A stretch of DNA of 64,000 bases. Origin: Serratia sp. M24T3. GTDB lineage: Bacteria > Pseudomonadota > Gammaproteobacteria > Enterobacterales > Enterobacteriaceae. Each line of letters opens with the position of its first letter. The first letter of the stretch is position 1. The DNA is taken from positions 186,001 to 250,000 of the forward strand of contig NZ_AJHJ01000004.1 of NCBI RefSeq assembly GCF_000257645.1, given 5' to 3'. Shown in pieces: positions 28,016 to 37,318 of this stretch. Both the position numbers and the translations under genes were made by a program. The notes under the pieces are model-generated. The model did no database searches. It saw nothing but the letters and a program-made list of their open reading frames with translations, and was not told where the DNA came from.

Positions 28016-28894
28016 ATGCATTTAACCATAGCCGAAAACGGACAGGGCGATATTTTAGCCGCCAGATTGGCAGAAATCGCCACTCAGGCACTGCTGGATG
28101 AGGCGCGTCTAAGCCCAAAGCCGGGTCTGGTCGATAGCCGGGGTTCGGGGGCGCACAGCGATCTGACTCTTTCACTGATGGAACATTCTGCTCACAGCCT
28201 TACGCCCACCTTTCATGCTCTGGCACTGCACTGCTGGCTGCGCTTCCCCGATATTGCGCTGCGGCAAGAAGTGGGGCGGCTGGGGCGTAAGGGGGAGCAG
28301 GAAATGATGGCGGCAACGGACGGGATCAACACCCATCGTGGCGCGATTTGGTCGCTGGGGCTATTGGTTAGCGCGGTAGCGATGCAACCTTCAGCTCTTG
28401 GTGCTCGCCAAATTACCCAGCGTGCCGCCCAGCTTGCCGCCATGCCTGATGCTCTAAGCCCAAAAACCTTTAGCAAAGGGGCTTGTGCGGTGCAGCGTTA
28501 TCAGCTGCCGGGTGCGAAAGAAGAGGCACAAACTGGATTTCCACACCTGATGCGGCAGGCGCTGCCCGAGCTTTACCGCAGCCGCGAGGCCGGTGCCGAT
28601 GAGAATCAGGCCCAGATAAATGCGCTACTGGCGATAATGACTTCATTGTCAGATACCTGCGTACTTTCGCGCGGCGGCTTGCCTGCTCTGCTTGAGATGC
28701 AGCAGGGGGCAACGCGAGTGCTGGAGGCGGGAGGGGTGCAAACGGCCAAAGGTCTCGACCAGTTCAAGCGCCTTGAGCAACGGATGCTGGCAGATAACGT
28801 TTCGCCGGGCGGAGCCGCAGACCTGCTGGCCGCTGCCTTGTTTATCGACCGTATCGGCGGGCAGGCTCATTTACTCCGAGATTTAACATCATGA
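28016..28894 (+). CDS. mdcB: Triphosphoribosyl-dephospho-CoA synthase MdcB
   Basis: CitG-family enzyme that makes 2'-(5''-triphosphoribosyl)-3'-dephospho-CoA from ATP and dephospho-CoA, the precursor of the MdcC prosthetic group. 292 residues. The motif ARLSPKPGLVDSRGSGAHSDL (near residue 31), THRGAIWSLGLL and DTCVLSRGG are family marks. The ATG follows the mdcA stop by 2 bp with GGAG inside the mdcA end. Confidence 0.94.
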   Translation: MHLTIAENGQGDILAARLAEIATQALLDEARLSPKPGLVDSRGSGAHSDLTLSLMEHSAHSLTPTFHALALHCWLRFPDIALRQEVGRLGRKGEQEMMAATDGINTHRGAIWSLGLLVSAVAMQPSALGARQITQRAAQLAAMPDALSPKTFSKGACAVQRYQLPGAKEEAQTGFPHLMRQALPELYRSREAGADENQAQINALLAIMTSLSDTCVLSRGGLPALLEMQQGATRVLEAGGVQTAKGLDQFKRLEQRMLADNVSPGGAADLLAAALFIDRIGGQAHLLRDLTS

Positions 28895-28909
28895 TTAACA
28901 AGAGGTGTT

Positions 28910-29212
28910 ATGGAACGTTTTGAATTTACTTATCCGGCAAATGCAAGCTTGCCGAGCCATGCCCAGGCTGGCGTGGTGGGCTCCGGCGATCTTGAGGCGT
29001 TGTATGAGCCAAAAGATGGCGCGGCGTTGACCGTTCATGTGGCGACCTCAGTCGACGGCAGCCAGCCGCTGTGGCAGCGCTTTTTTGACCATCTGATCGG
29101 CGTGCGTGAATTACCCGCCGGGCAGTTGGAAATCAACGACTTTGGTGCAACTCCCGGCGTTGCCCGGTTGCGCATTGAGCAGGTATTTGAGGAGGCTTCC
29201 AATGTCCGCTGA
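28910..29212 (+). CDS. mdcC: Malonate decarboxylase acyl carrier protein MdcC (delta subunit)
   Basis: Carrier protein of the decarboxylase; the dephospho-CoA-derived arm is attached to a serine. 100 residues (family about 99). Ser25 in GVVGSGDLE matches the modified serine known from Klebsiella MdcC. It overlaps mdcD by 11 bp. Confidence 0.94.
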   Translation: MERFEFTYPANASLPSHAQAGVVGSGDLEALYEPKDGAALTVHVATSVDGSQPLWQRFFDHLIGVRELPAGQLEINDFGATPGVARLRIEQVFEEASNVR

Positions 29213-30050
29213 TCAAAGCTTTATCGAACTAAATGCGCGGCAGCGCGCGCGGGCGCTGCTGGATGACGGCACTTTTCGCGAGCTGCTCGACCCTTTCCAG
29301 CGTATCTCTTCGCCGTGGCTGGAGCGGCAGGGCATAGTGCCGCAGGCCGACGATGGCATGGTAGTCGCTCGCGGCACAATTGAAGGGCAATCGGCAGTGA
29401 TTGTTGCTATCGAAGGCGCATTTCAGGGCGGCAGTATGGGCGAAGTTTCAGGGGCGAAAATGGCCTCGGCGCTGGAACTGGCGGCAGAGGACAACCGCAA
29501 CGGGATACCCACGCAGGCGGTTTTGCTGCTGGAAACTGGCGGCGTGCGCTTGCAGGAGGCCAATCTCGGGCTGGCGGCTATTGCAGATATTCACGCCGCG
29601 ATTGTCGATTTACGCCGCTACACGCCGGTCATCGGCATCGTTGCCGGGACCGTTGGCTGCTTTGGCGGGATGTCTATCGCCGCAGCGCTGTGCAGCCGAT
29701 TGATAGTCACCCGCGAAGCACGGCTTGGCTTGAACGGACCACAGGTTATCGAGCAGGAGGCCGGAATAGCAGAATACGATTCTCGCGACCGGCCGTTTAT
29801 CTGGAGCATGACCGGCGGCGAGGTGCGCTATGCCAGCGGTTTTGTCGACGCGCTGGTTGAGGATTCGCTGGGGGACGTTAAAGCCAGCATGCTCGAATTT
29901 ATTCATCAAGGTGTTCCGGCGCAGCATCGTTCCGATAACTATGACTATTATCTGCCAAAACTGGCAAGTTTTGATACTTCAGTGCAGGCCAGCCGTGAAG
30001 TGACGACGGCGCTGTTTAAAGATGCCGCTGCAAATCAGGAGAATAAGTAA
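29202..30050 (+). CDS. mdcD: Malonate decarboxylase beta subunit MdcD
   Basis: Carboxyltransferase-like beta subunit that, with MdcE, decarboxylates malonyl-S-ACP to acetyl-S-ACP. 282 residues. GAFQGGSMGEVSGAKMASAL, LLLETGGVRLQEAN and GTVGCFGGMSIAAAL are crotonase-type oxyanion features of acyl-CoA carboxyltransferases. I chose the ATG at 29202 (MSADQS), with GGAGG 8 bases upstream; the longer open frame from 29106 lies wholly over mdcC. The stop overlaps mdcE (TAATG). Confidence 0.94.
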   Translation: MSADQSFIELNARQRARALLDDGTFRELLDPFQRISSPWLERQGIVPQADDGMVVARGTIEGQSAVIVAIEGAFQGGSMGEVSGAKMASALELAAEDNRNGIPTQAVLLLETGGVRLQEANLGLAAIADIHAAIVDLRRYTPVIGIVAGTVGCFGGMSIAAALCSRLIVTREARLGLNGPQVIEQEAGIAEYDSRDRPFIWSMTGGEVRYASGFVDALVEDSLGDVKASMLEFIHQGVPAQHRSDNYDYYLPKLASFDTSVQASREVTTALFKDAAANQENK

Positions 30051-30862
30051 TGAGTACTTCTGAACAGACTTTTAGTCGAGGAAATTATTGGTTCAACCAG
30101 CTTGCTGTTGATGGCCAGGAAATTAACGGGCTATGTGAATCAGTAAGAGCCGCCGATGGAAAACTTTACCAGCATAACGTGCGTTTTATCGCCGTCGTTC
30201 CCGATGCAAAAAACCGCTATCCCCGCGCGGCCGAGGGCGAGGTAGGGCTGCTTGAAGGCTGGACTCTGGCCAAGGTAGTCAGTCAAGTGATTGAAGAGGA
30301 TGCCGACAAAACGGTGAAACGCGCGATTGTGGCGATTATCGACGTGCCGAGTCAGGCGTATGGCCGACGTGAAGAAGCGTTTGGCATTCATCAGTCGCTG
30401 GCCGGAGCCGCAGGGGCCTACGCCAAGGCACGTCTGGCCGGGCATCCTATTGTTGGATTAATCGTCGGCAAGGCGATGTCCGGGGCATTTCTGGCGCACG
30501 GTTATCAGGCCAACAAGCTGATTGCCTTTAATAATCCTGGCGTGATGATCCACGCGATGGGTAAAGAGTCTGCCGCGCGTATCACTTTGCGATCCGTCGA
30601 GGCACTGGAAAAGCTGGCCGCCGAAGTGCCACCGATGGCTTACGACATTGAGAATTACGCCACGCTGGGACTGTTATCACAGCTGATGGATATCAGCGAT
30701 CCTGAAAATCCCGCAGTTGCCGAGATAGCTAAGGTGATATCGGTGCTTGATGAGGCGATCAGTGAAATTGCGTTGCAGGGCGTGTCTCTGGAAAATCGGT
30801 TAGGGGCCGATAATCGTGCCAGTTCGCTTAAGGTGCGTGAATTAATGCGACAGCAGTGGTGA
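30050..30862 (+). CDS. mdcE: Malonate decarboxylase gamma subunit MdcE
   Basis: Second carboxyltransferase-type subunit, partner of MdcD. 270 residues. VIGKAMSGAFL-like segment GLIVGKAMSGAFLAHGYQANK and MIHAMGKESAARIT are family marks. The ATG shares its A with the mdcD TAA, so translation is coupled. A 151-bp gap follows before mdcF. Confidence 0.93.
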   Translation: MSTSEQTFSRGNYWFNQLAVDGQEINGLCESVRAADGKLYQHNVRFIAVVPDAKNRYPRAAEGEVGLLEGWTLAKVVSQVIEEDADKTVKRAIVAIIDVPSQAYGRREEAFGIHQSLAGAAGAYAKARLAGHPIVGLIVGKAMSGAFLAHGYQANKLIAFNNPGVMIHAMGKESAARITLRSVEALEKLAAEVPPMAYDIENYATLGLLSQLMDISDPENPAVAEIAKVISVLDEAISEIALQGVSLENRLGADNRASSLKVRELMRQQW

Positions 30863-31013
30863 TAAAGACTTTTCCTTTTGTTTGACCGGTTATGACCTGC
30901 AAACAGCATGAAGTCTCAGGCGCTTTAACCCGAGTATGACTGGAAGTATATAAAAAACATCGCAGCCGGTGGACCGAGGAATTCACAATAATTCTTACCT
31001 CAGGTAACCCACT
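30863..31013 (+). other. 151-bp gap between mdcE and mdcF
   Basis: The only sizeable break in the mdcABCDEFGH string, where other joints are overlapping or within 30 bp. I see no hairpin with a T tract and no clear promoter. An internal promoter for mdcFGH is possible. Confidence 0.3.
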
Positions 31014-31976
31014 ATGACCTACGTAATTTTGCACGCGCTTGCTCCTATTTTCGTCATCATGATCCTCGGCTATTTTGCCGGCAAGTCGAAAATGGTCGAG
31101 AATCAGAATGTCTCGCTGTTGAACGTGTTTGTAATGGATTTTGCTTTACCGGCAGCCTTGTTTACCGCCACGGTGCAGACGCCGTGGCGGGGCATTGTTG
31201 GCCAGAGTCCGCTGATTCTGCTATTGGTGCTGAGCATGTGGATAACCTATGCCGCATTGTATTTTCTCTGTACCCGCGTGTTTAAAAAGTCACCGCAGGA
31301 TGCGGCGGTACTGACGCTAACTGTCGCGCTGCCAAACTATGCCGCGCTGGGATTGCCTATTCTCGGCAGTGTATTAGGTGAGGGGGCGGGAACCTCGCTG
31401 TCAGTGGCGGTGTCGATTGCCTGCGGATCGGTATTGATGACGCCTTTTTGCCTGCTGATTTTAGAGCGAGAAAAAGCCCGGGCCAACGGTGAATCTCACG
31501 GTTCGGCTCTAACCATGCTGCCGATATTGATGTGGCGTTCGATTAAAAAACCGATCGTCTGGGGACCACTGCTTGGGGTAGTACTGTCGGCTATTGGCAT
31601 TAAAATGCCCGATATTGTGCTGGCATCGATCAAACCGTTGGGACTGGCCGCCACCGCCTCGGCGCTGTTTCTGACCGGCGTGATCCTGTCGGCACGCAAG
31701 CTAAAAATCAACGCGGCGGTGCTAATATCCTGTGTGACCAAGAACCTGATCCAGCCGTTTATTGCCTGGGGACTGGTAATGGCCTTTGGCATCAGCGGTG
31801 AGGTGGCAGTGACGGCAATCCTGATGATTGCGCTGTCGGCGGGTTTCTTCGGCATCGTCTTCGGAAATCGTTTTGGCGTGCAGTCACCAGACGCCGAGGC
31901 ATCGCTGCTGATTAGCTCGATATTGGCTATTCTGACCCTGCCGCTGTTTATCTCACTCACGGCCTCAATGCATTGA
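31014..31976 (+). CDS. mdcF: Malonate transporter MdcF (auxin efflux carrier family)
   Basis: 320 residues with about ten membrane segments of the AEC family, in two halves. LGYFAGKSKMVENQN and ALPNYAALGLPILGSVLGE resemble characterised AEC carriers. Its place between mdcE and mdcG, as in Klebsiella, makes malonate import the likely role. No mdcL/mdcM type carrier is present. Confidence 0.9.
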   Translation: MTYVILHALAPIFVIMILGYFAGKSKMVENQNVSLLNVFVMDFALPAALFTATVQTPWRGIVGQSPLILLLVLSMWITYAALYFLCTRVFKKSPQDAAVLTLTVALPNYAALGLPILGSVLGEGAGTSLSVAVSIACGSVLMTPFCLLILEREKARANGESHGSALTMLPILMWRSIKKPIVWGPLLGVVLSAIGIKMPDIVLASIKPLGLAATASALFLTGVILSARKLKINAAVLISCVTKNLIQPFIAWGLVMAFGISGEVAVTAILMIALSAGFFGIVFGNRFGVQSPDAEASLLISSILAILTLPLFISLTASMH

Positions 31977-32004
31977 TGAATCAATTTTAATAAAAGGAAA
32001 AATA

Positions 32005-32643
32005 ATGGATTTTCCTCGAGCTCATGATTTGGTGTGGAGCAAGCAGCGGCCGTTTGCCGCAGAGGGGCAAGTGCTGCCCGATTGGGTCGCCAGCGGCTGG
32101 CAAACGCATTTGCCGCTGGTGGTGCGCCGCGATATTCACAACTCCGATTGCCTGCCTGTCGGAGTGCGCGGGATTAGCCGCAGTCAGCGCGCCGCAGCGT
32201 GGATAGACCCGGCGGAGGTGAGCCGAATTGTGACGCCAGAATCACTGGTGGCCGATGCAAACCGTTTGCTGCGATCGACCTTTGTGTCCCAGCAGCCGGT
32301 GCAGGCACTGATTACACTGATTGGCCTGCGCTTGCCTTGGGTTTGGGGGGTGACCGGCAGCTGTGGCTACGCGCTGGCGACGGATATTCCGGTGATGCAC
32401 GCCGATAGCGATTTAGACCTGCTGATCCGTTGTGACACAGTGCAGCCGCGCGAAGAGTTTAGCGATTTTTATCGGCAGTTAGCGCTTTTGCCGTGTCGAG
32501 CCGATGTGCAGATCAACACACCGCAGGGCGGATTTTCGCTAAGCGAATGGCTACGGGGTGGCAGTGTGCTGTTAAAAACTGCCTGCGGGCCTCGTTTGGT
32601 GGATAACCCGTGGTCGCCGCCTGTTGAAGAAGATAAAAACTGA
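32005..32643 (+). CDS. mdcG: Malonate decarboxylase holo-ACP synthase MdcG
   Basis: Phosphoribosyl-dephospho-CoA transferase that attaches the prosthetic group to MdcC, using the MdcB product. 212 residues. The nucleotidyltransferase motif TGSCGYALATD plus DSDLDLLIRCD (about 112-140) gives the metal-binding aspartates. GGA lies just before the ATG. The TGA overlaps the mdcH ATG. Confidence 0.93.
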   Translation: MDFPRAHDLVWSKQRPFAAEGQVLPDWVASGWQTHLPLVVRRDIHNSDCLPVGVRGISRSQRAAAWIDPAEVSRIVTPESLVADANRLLRSTFVSQQPVQALITLIGLRLPWVWGVTGSCGYALATDIPVMHADSDLDLLIRCDTVQPREEFSDFYRQLALLPCRADVQINTPQGGFSLSEWLRGGSVLLKTACGPRLVDNPWSPPVEEDKN

Positions 32644-33572
32644 TGAAAATTCTGTTTACTTTTCCCGGTCAGGGGCCGCAATTCCCCGAAATGCTCCATC
32701 GATTACCTGCTACTGCGCTGAGCCAGAGTTATCTAACACGAGCTAACGCAGCGTTAGGGCAAGACGTTCTGACTCTCGACAGCGCCGAAGCACTGCGCGC
32801 AACCCGTGAGGTGCAGCTTTGCCTGTTGATTAGCGGCGTGGTGTGGGCTGAGCATCTGCGTGCAGCAGGCGTTCAGCCTGATTTTGTCAGCGGGCTGTCA
32901 ATTGGCGCGTTTCCTGCTGCGGTTATTTGTGGCGCGCTGGAGTTTGAAACGGCGGTAAAACTGGTCGCGCTGCGTGGCGAGCTGATGCAGCAGGCGTATC
33001 CACAGGGATTTGGCCTGTCAGCGATCGTGGGTTTGCGCCAGTTAGAGCTTGAACTGTTGCTGGATCAGGTTAATTCGCCGATGATGCCGGTTTTTTTAGC
33101 CAATATTAATGCAGAAAACCAGCTAGTGATTGCCGGTAGCGATGAGGCTATGTATCAGGTGTGCGTATTGGCTGCAGAGAACGGGGCGCAAAAGACGCGT
33201 AAATTGGCGGTAAGCGTGCCGTCGCACTGCGTCTTGTTGGATAAACCGGCGGCGAAACTGGCCGATGCTTTCAATAGTGTAACTCTTAAACGCCCAACGT
33301 GTGGTTATCTCAGCGGCAGTAGCGCAAGAGTTTACTGGCAGCCAGAGAAAATTGCCGACGATCTGGCCTTTAATATGGCACGCAGGGTGAACTGGTTTGA
33401 CGCGATGGTTGCGGCTTATCAGCGAGAAGTAAGGCTGGCGGTGGAAATGCCTCCAGGCTCAATTTTGACTGGCTTAACCCAGCGGGTAATGACGGAAGGT
33501 CTGGCACTGTCGCTCAGCCAGACGGCGATTAGCGAGTTGAGTACGCTGGCACAAAGGCTGGAGCGGCGCTAG
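32643..33572 (+). CDS. mdcH: Malonyl-CoA:ACP transacylase MdcH
   Basis: FabD-like enzyme that charges MdcC with malonyl from malonyl-CoA to start the cycle. 309 residues. TFPGQGPQFPEML (6-18), the nucleophile elbow SGLSIGAFPAAV (Ser86) and the histidine of SVPSHCVLLDKPA are visible. Coupled to mdcG by an ATGA overlap. Last gene of the plus-strand mdc string. Confidence 0.94.
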   Translation: MKILFTFPGQGPQFPEMLHRLPATALSQSYLTRANAALGQDVLTLDSAEALRATREVQLCLLISGVVWAEHLRAAGVQPDFVSGLSIGAFPAAVICGALEFETAVKLVALRGELMQQAYPQGFGLSAIVGLRQLELELLLDQVNSPMMPVFLANINAENQLVIAGSDEAMYQVCVLAAENGAQKTRKLAVSVPSHCVLLDKPAAKLADAFNSVTLKRPTCGYLSGSSARVYWQPEKIADDLAFNMARRVNWFDAMVAAYQREVRLAVEMPPGSILTGLTQRVMTEGLALSLSQTAISELSTLAQRLERR

Positions 33573-33674
33573 GGAAAGCCAAAAACGTTGAAAAAACATT
33601 AATTACGGGGAATAGACCAAATTTTCTGTGATTTGCGGTTATCGTGTTGAAATTTGTGGCGATCGTGAGCTTAT

Positions 33675-34604
33675 CTAATCAACAGTTTTTATTGAGTGCC
33701 CTCGTGCGTACATCCGGCTTTCGGCGGCAAGTGCCAGTAGGTTGGGATCGTGTTCGCGACTGCGGGCAAACACCAATGAGATGGTTTGCCGCATCTGATA
33801 GGGTTCGGCCAGCGGCATAAGCCTGACGGTTTCAGCATAAACGCCTTTCATCCTTCCTGGAATCAATGTGTAGCCGATTCCTGCCTGCACCAGACTCAAC
33901 ATCGAGAAAATATCATTGACGCGGGTGACGATATCCGGCTCAAAATCTGCCACTTGAAAGGCTTCCTGAAAACCGTGGTAAGTAGCAAATCCCTCGGCCA
34001 GCGAAATAAATTTCTCTTTGCGAAAATCGCGTAAATCTACCGGCCCTTCGACGATTAGCTTCGAGTCGGCAGGAGAGGCCAGATAAATATCATCTATAAA
34101 CAGCGGAAGACTTTCATACAGATGCTCATCGATAACCGAGTCGCTGGTGGAAATTAAAATTGCGTCCAACTGCTGTTCGGCCAGCCGATTCAACAGCATT
34201 TCATTGGAACCCATCAGCAACTCCAATTCGAGCTCGGGGCGGCGGATTTTTAGGCCCATAATCAGGCGTGGAATAGTTTCCAGCGTCAGCGAATACAACG
34301 TACCGAGACGAATGCGCTTATCGCCAAAACCGGCTGTGCGCTGTGCCGCCTGAATCCCCAACTCCATTTGTTCAATTACCTGCATGGCATGCTGTTGCAG
34401 CGTTTCAGCGGCGGGTAAAGGCAGCAGATTTCGCCCGCGGTGAATAAACAGCGGACAGCGCAGTCCCTCTTCGAGTGAATGTAGGGCGCGATGCACGCTG
34501 ACACTGCTCAAACCGAGTTGTTCTGCGGTGCGGGCAATATTCAGCTTTTCCATAAATACCAGGAAAACCTCAAGCTTGCGGAAAGTGATTTCACTGTCGA
34601 TCAT
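33675..34604 (-). CDS. mdcR: LysR-family regulator MdcR of malonate decarboxylation
   Basis: 309 residues: an N-terminal winged helix (FRKLEVFLVFMEKLNIARTA, LSSVSVHRALHSLEEGL) and a LysR substrate-binding domain (LGTLYSLTLETIPRLIMGLK, LVQAGIGYTLIPGRMK). It resembles Klebsiella MdcR. I prefer the ATG at 34604, with GGAG 7 bases upstream, over a TTG at 34634 with no ribosome site. It converges on mdcH and lies 73 bp behind the feoB stop on the same strand. It probably activates mdcA in response to malonate. Confidence 0.93.
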   Translation of the reverse strand: MIDSEITFRKLEVFLVFMEKLNIARTAEQLGLSSVSVHRALHSLEEGLRCPLFIHRGRNLLPLPAAETLQQHAMQVIEQMELGIQAAQRTAGFGDKRIRLGTLYSLTLETIPRLIMGLKIRRPELELELLMGSNEMLLNRLAEQQLDAILISTSDSVIDEHLYESLPLFIDDIYLASPADSKLIVEGPVDLRDFRKEKFISLAEGFATYHGFQEAFQVADFEPDIVTRVNDIFSMLSLVQAGIGYTLIPGRMKGVYAETVRLMPLAEPYQMRQTISLVFARSREHDPNLLALAAESRMYARGHSIKTVD

Positions 34605-34677
34605 TGCTGGCTCCAGAGTGTCGATCCCGCTCAATCTTAGCGTTTAAGGGCGGTATACGACAGAGTATCTCAGGCTT

Positions 34678-37029
34678 TTACGGCGTTGTTCGGCGCGTGC
34701 CGCATTTTTTACTTTCGGCACATCCTTTGCAGCCACCGCCTGTGGAGGGGAGCAAAGCGCCAACGGCCAATGTTGTCGGCCCGCGACTGCGAGAACAGCG
34801 AAGACCGGTGAGGATGAGTGCGTTGACCAATAGCACTGCGGCAATAATCGTTGCGCTTTGCAACGGGTGCTGGCTTAGCGTTGCGCTCTGATAAAACAGT
34901 GTTGCCAGTGACCAGGCGACGTTCAGGCCCCAAAGGATAGAGAACATCATCCAACTGCGGTTGGTCTCACGGGCGATAGCCCCCATGACTGATACGCAGG
35001 GCACGTACAGCAGCACGAAGATCAGATAACTGTAGGCGGAAATGGCGCTGCCGAATTTGGCACTCATCACGCCCATGGCACTGGCCGCCATCTCGCCGTT
35101 GCCTTTGCTGGCCTCAATAGGATTTGCCAGTACGCTAAAGCTAAAGGTGTCTAGCAGACTGCTCCAGGTTTCATCCACGGCACGGCGCAGCTCGCTCACG
35201 GGAGCATATTGGCTAGCGTCAAAGGGGGCGGCTTTCAACTGCTCGGCGGTGTAAAGCGTGTTCAGCGTGCCGACCACTACCTCTTTGGCCATCGCGCCGG
35301 TAATCAGGCCCACAGTCGCCTGCCAATTGTCGGGATGCACACCCATCGGCGTAAGCACTGGCGTCAACACGCGGCTGACGCTGGCCAGCGCGGAATCATT
35401 AATTGAATCTACCGGCTTGCCGTTAAACGAAAAGCTGTTTAGCGCGCCGATAAATATGCAGGCAATGACAATGACTTTACCCGCCCGCAGGACGAAGTTT
35501 TGCAAACGTTGCCAGGTTTGCAGCAGCAGCGTTTTAACTTGAGGAATGTGATAGACCGGAAGCTCCATAATAAAGGGCGAAGCCTCTCCTCGAACCACGG
35601 TGTGTTTCATCACCAGACCGGTTAGCACTGCAACCGCAATGCCCAGCAAATACAGCGAGAATACAATCGAAGCTCCGCTCTGCCCGAAGAATGCTGCCGA
35701 GAACACGGCAAAGATCGCCAATCGTGCGCCGCATGACATAAACGGCGCCATCATTACGGTGATCAGCCGTTCACGAGGTGCATCCAGCGTGCGAGCCCCC
35801 AGAATCGACGGCACGTTACAGCCAAAACCGACAATCAGCGGCACAAACGATTTGCCCGGCAGGCCGAGAGACTGCATCAGTCGGTCCATCACGAAGGCTG
35901 CCCGCGCCATATAGCCGGAGTCTTCAAGAAAAGAAAGAAATAGGTACATCATGCCAATTTGCGGGATCAGCGGCATTACGGTGCTTATCCCGCCACCTAC
36001 GCCCTGGGCAAGAAATAGCGTCAGCCAGGTCGGTAATTGCAGTCCATGGCCCAGCCACTGAATACCATCGACAAACAGCGTCGCCGAACCGATTTCAAAC
36101 AGCGGCTTTAGCGCGCCGCCGATATTGATGGCCAGCACGAACATCAGGTACATCACCAACAAGAAGATGGGTACGCCAAGAAAACGGTTTAGTACAAATT
36201 TATCAAGCAGTTGAGTCAGACGATGAGGCGTGCTCGAAAGCGTATTGCCGACCTCGCTACCTAGGCGAGTCAGTGTTTTATAGCGCGCCTCGGCAATCGC
36301 TAGCGCTGGATCGGCAATGCCATTGGCTATAAGACGTTTATGGACTTCATCGAGCCGATTTTTTGCCTCCCCTGAATGTGTAGCGCTGTAGATATCTCCT
36401 TCGAGCATCTGGATTGCCAGCCATTCGCGCCGCTGTCGGGGAAGATTTTGCGGCATTGCCTCAGCAAGATATTTCATTTCATGCAGCAAAGCGGCAGGGT
36501 AATCAATACGTTGAAGCAGGATGGGTTCTGGATGCTGGTCTATGGCGGACAACAGCGCATCTAAACCATTGGTGCGAGTAGCAATCAGAGCAACAACCGG
36601 ACAGCCGAGCCGTGAGGAAAGAGCCTTGATATCTAAGGTAATATTTTGCGCCTCGGCGATATCCAACATATTCAGCACCACAATGCACGGGATGCCCAGC
36701 TCTAGCAGTTGCAGCGTAAGATAAAGATTTCTTTCAAGATTAGAGGCGTCAATCACGTTGATCAACATTCCGGCTTCGCCGCCGAGAATGTAGTGGCAGG
36801 CGATTTGTTCGTCGAGAGAAGTCTGGCTTGAAATGGTGGTCAGCGAATAGGTGCCAGGTAAATCGACCAGCTTGACCGCCTGCGCGGCAGTCGAGAATGA
36901 GCCTTCCTTGCGCTCGACGGTGACTCCGGCCCAGTTGCCGACTCTTTGGCGTGATCCCGTTAACTGGTTAAAGAGCGTGGTTTTTCCTGAATTCGGGTTG
37001 CCTATCAGCCCAATGGTCAGCTGTTTCAT
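34678..37029 (-). CDS. feoB: Ferrous iron transporter FeoB
   Basis: Inner-membrane Fe(II) importer with a cytoplasmic GTPase. 783 residues (E. coli 773). G1 GNPNSGKTTLFN (10-21), G3 LVDLPGTYSL, G4 NMLD, then two gate regions of membrane helices. The C-terminus carries a cysteine-rich tail (GGGCKGCAESKKCG). The ATG at 37029 (MKQLTIGLIG) replaces a longer frame that runs through feoA. It follows feoA by 4 bp. No feoC is found after it; mdcR is next. Confidence 0.97.
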   Translation of the reverse strand: MKQLTIGLIGNPNSGKTTLFNQLTGSRQRVGNWAGVTVERKEGSFSTAAQAVKLVDLPGTYSLTTISSQTSLDEQIACHYILGGEAGMLINVIDASNLERNLYLTLQLLELGIPCIVVLNMLDIAEAQNITLDIKALSSRLGCPVVALIATRTNGLDALLSAIDQHPEPILLQRIDYPAALLHEMKYLAEAMPQNLPRQRREWLAIQMLEGDIYSATHSGEAKNRLDEVHKRLIANGIADPALAIAEARYKTLTRLGSEVGNTLSSTPHRLTQLLDKFVLNRFLGVPIFLLVMYLMFVLAINIGGALKPLFEIGSATLFVDGIQWLGHGLQLPTWLTLFLAQGVGGGISTVMPLIPQIGMMYLFLSFLEDSGYMARAAFVMDRLMQSLGLPGKSFVPLIVGFGCNVPSILGARTLDAPRERLITVMMAPFMSCGARLAIFAVFSAAFFGQSGASIVFSLYLLGIAVAVLTGLVMKHTVVRGEASPFIMELPVYHIPQVKTLLLQTWQRLQNFVLRAGKVIVIACIFIGALNSFSFNGKPVDSINDSALASVSRVLTPVLTPMGVHPDNWQATVGLITGAMAKEVVVGTLNTLYTAEQLKAAPFDASQYAPVSELRRAVDETWSSLLDTFSFSVLANPIEASKGNGEMAASAMGVMSAKFGSAISAYSYLIFVLLYVPCVSVMGAIARETNRSWMMFSILWGLNVAWSLATLFYQSATLSQHPLQSATIIAAVLLVNALILTGLRCSRSRGPTTLAVGALLPSTGGGCKGCAESKKCGTRRTTP

Positions 37030-37033
37030 CGCG

Positions 37034-37318
37034 TTACCTTTGCAAGACGGGTATAGAGGGCTGGTTTGTCGTACGCCGATGCAGTGAATCACTGGGTTCG
37101 TGTGGTTCGATCCTGAGCAGCAGTAAATCTTTTTTGCGTAAAGCCAAACTGGTGCGGCGTAATTCAATTTGCAGCGGATCGCCCAGCGGAGCCACGCGCA
37201 GCACGTTGAAACAGGTGCCGGGGAGCATGCCGAGAGACAGCAGTTTCTGGCGATACGCCGGACTGATATCGGCGGCGTAGCCGATTATTTTGTAACTGCG
37301 CTGGGGTTTAAGCTGCAT
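37034..37318 (-). CDS. feoA: Ferrous iron transport protein A FeoA, C-terminally extended
   Basis: Small SH3-like protein needed for FeoB activity. The conserved core [20 protein letters not shown] and [27 protein letters not shown] aligns with E. coli FeoA. It has 94 residues against 75, because about 19 extra residues ([19 protein letters not shown]) extend almost to the feoB start. The 350-bp gap upstream should hold the feo promoter; I see no convincing Fur or FNR site there. Confidence 0.95.
   Translation of the reverse strand: MQLKPQRSYKIIGYAADISPAYRQKLLSLGMLPGTCFNVLRVAPLGDPLQIELRRTSLALRKKDLLLLRIEPHEPSDSLHRRTTNQPSIPVLQR

Noticed and set aside
29106-29201. Longer N-terminus for mdcD
   Set aside because: The extra 32 codons lie inside mdcC, and a good ribosome site precedes the ATG at 29202.
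37030-37167. Longer N-terminus for feoB
   Set aside because: Would overlap feoA; the P-loop begins shortly after the ATG at 37029, as in known FeoB.
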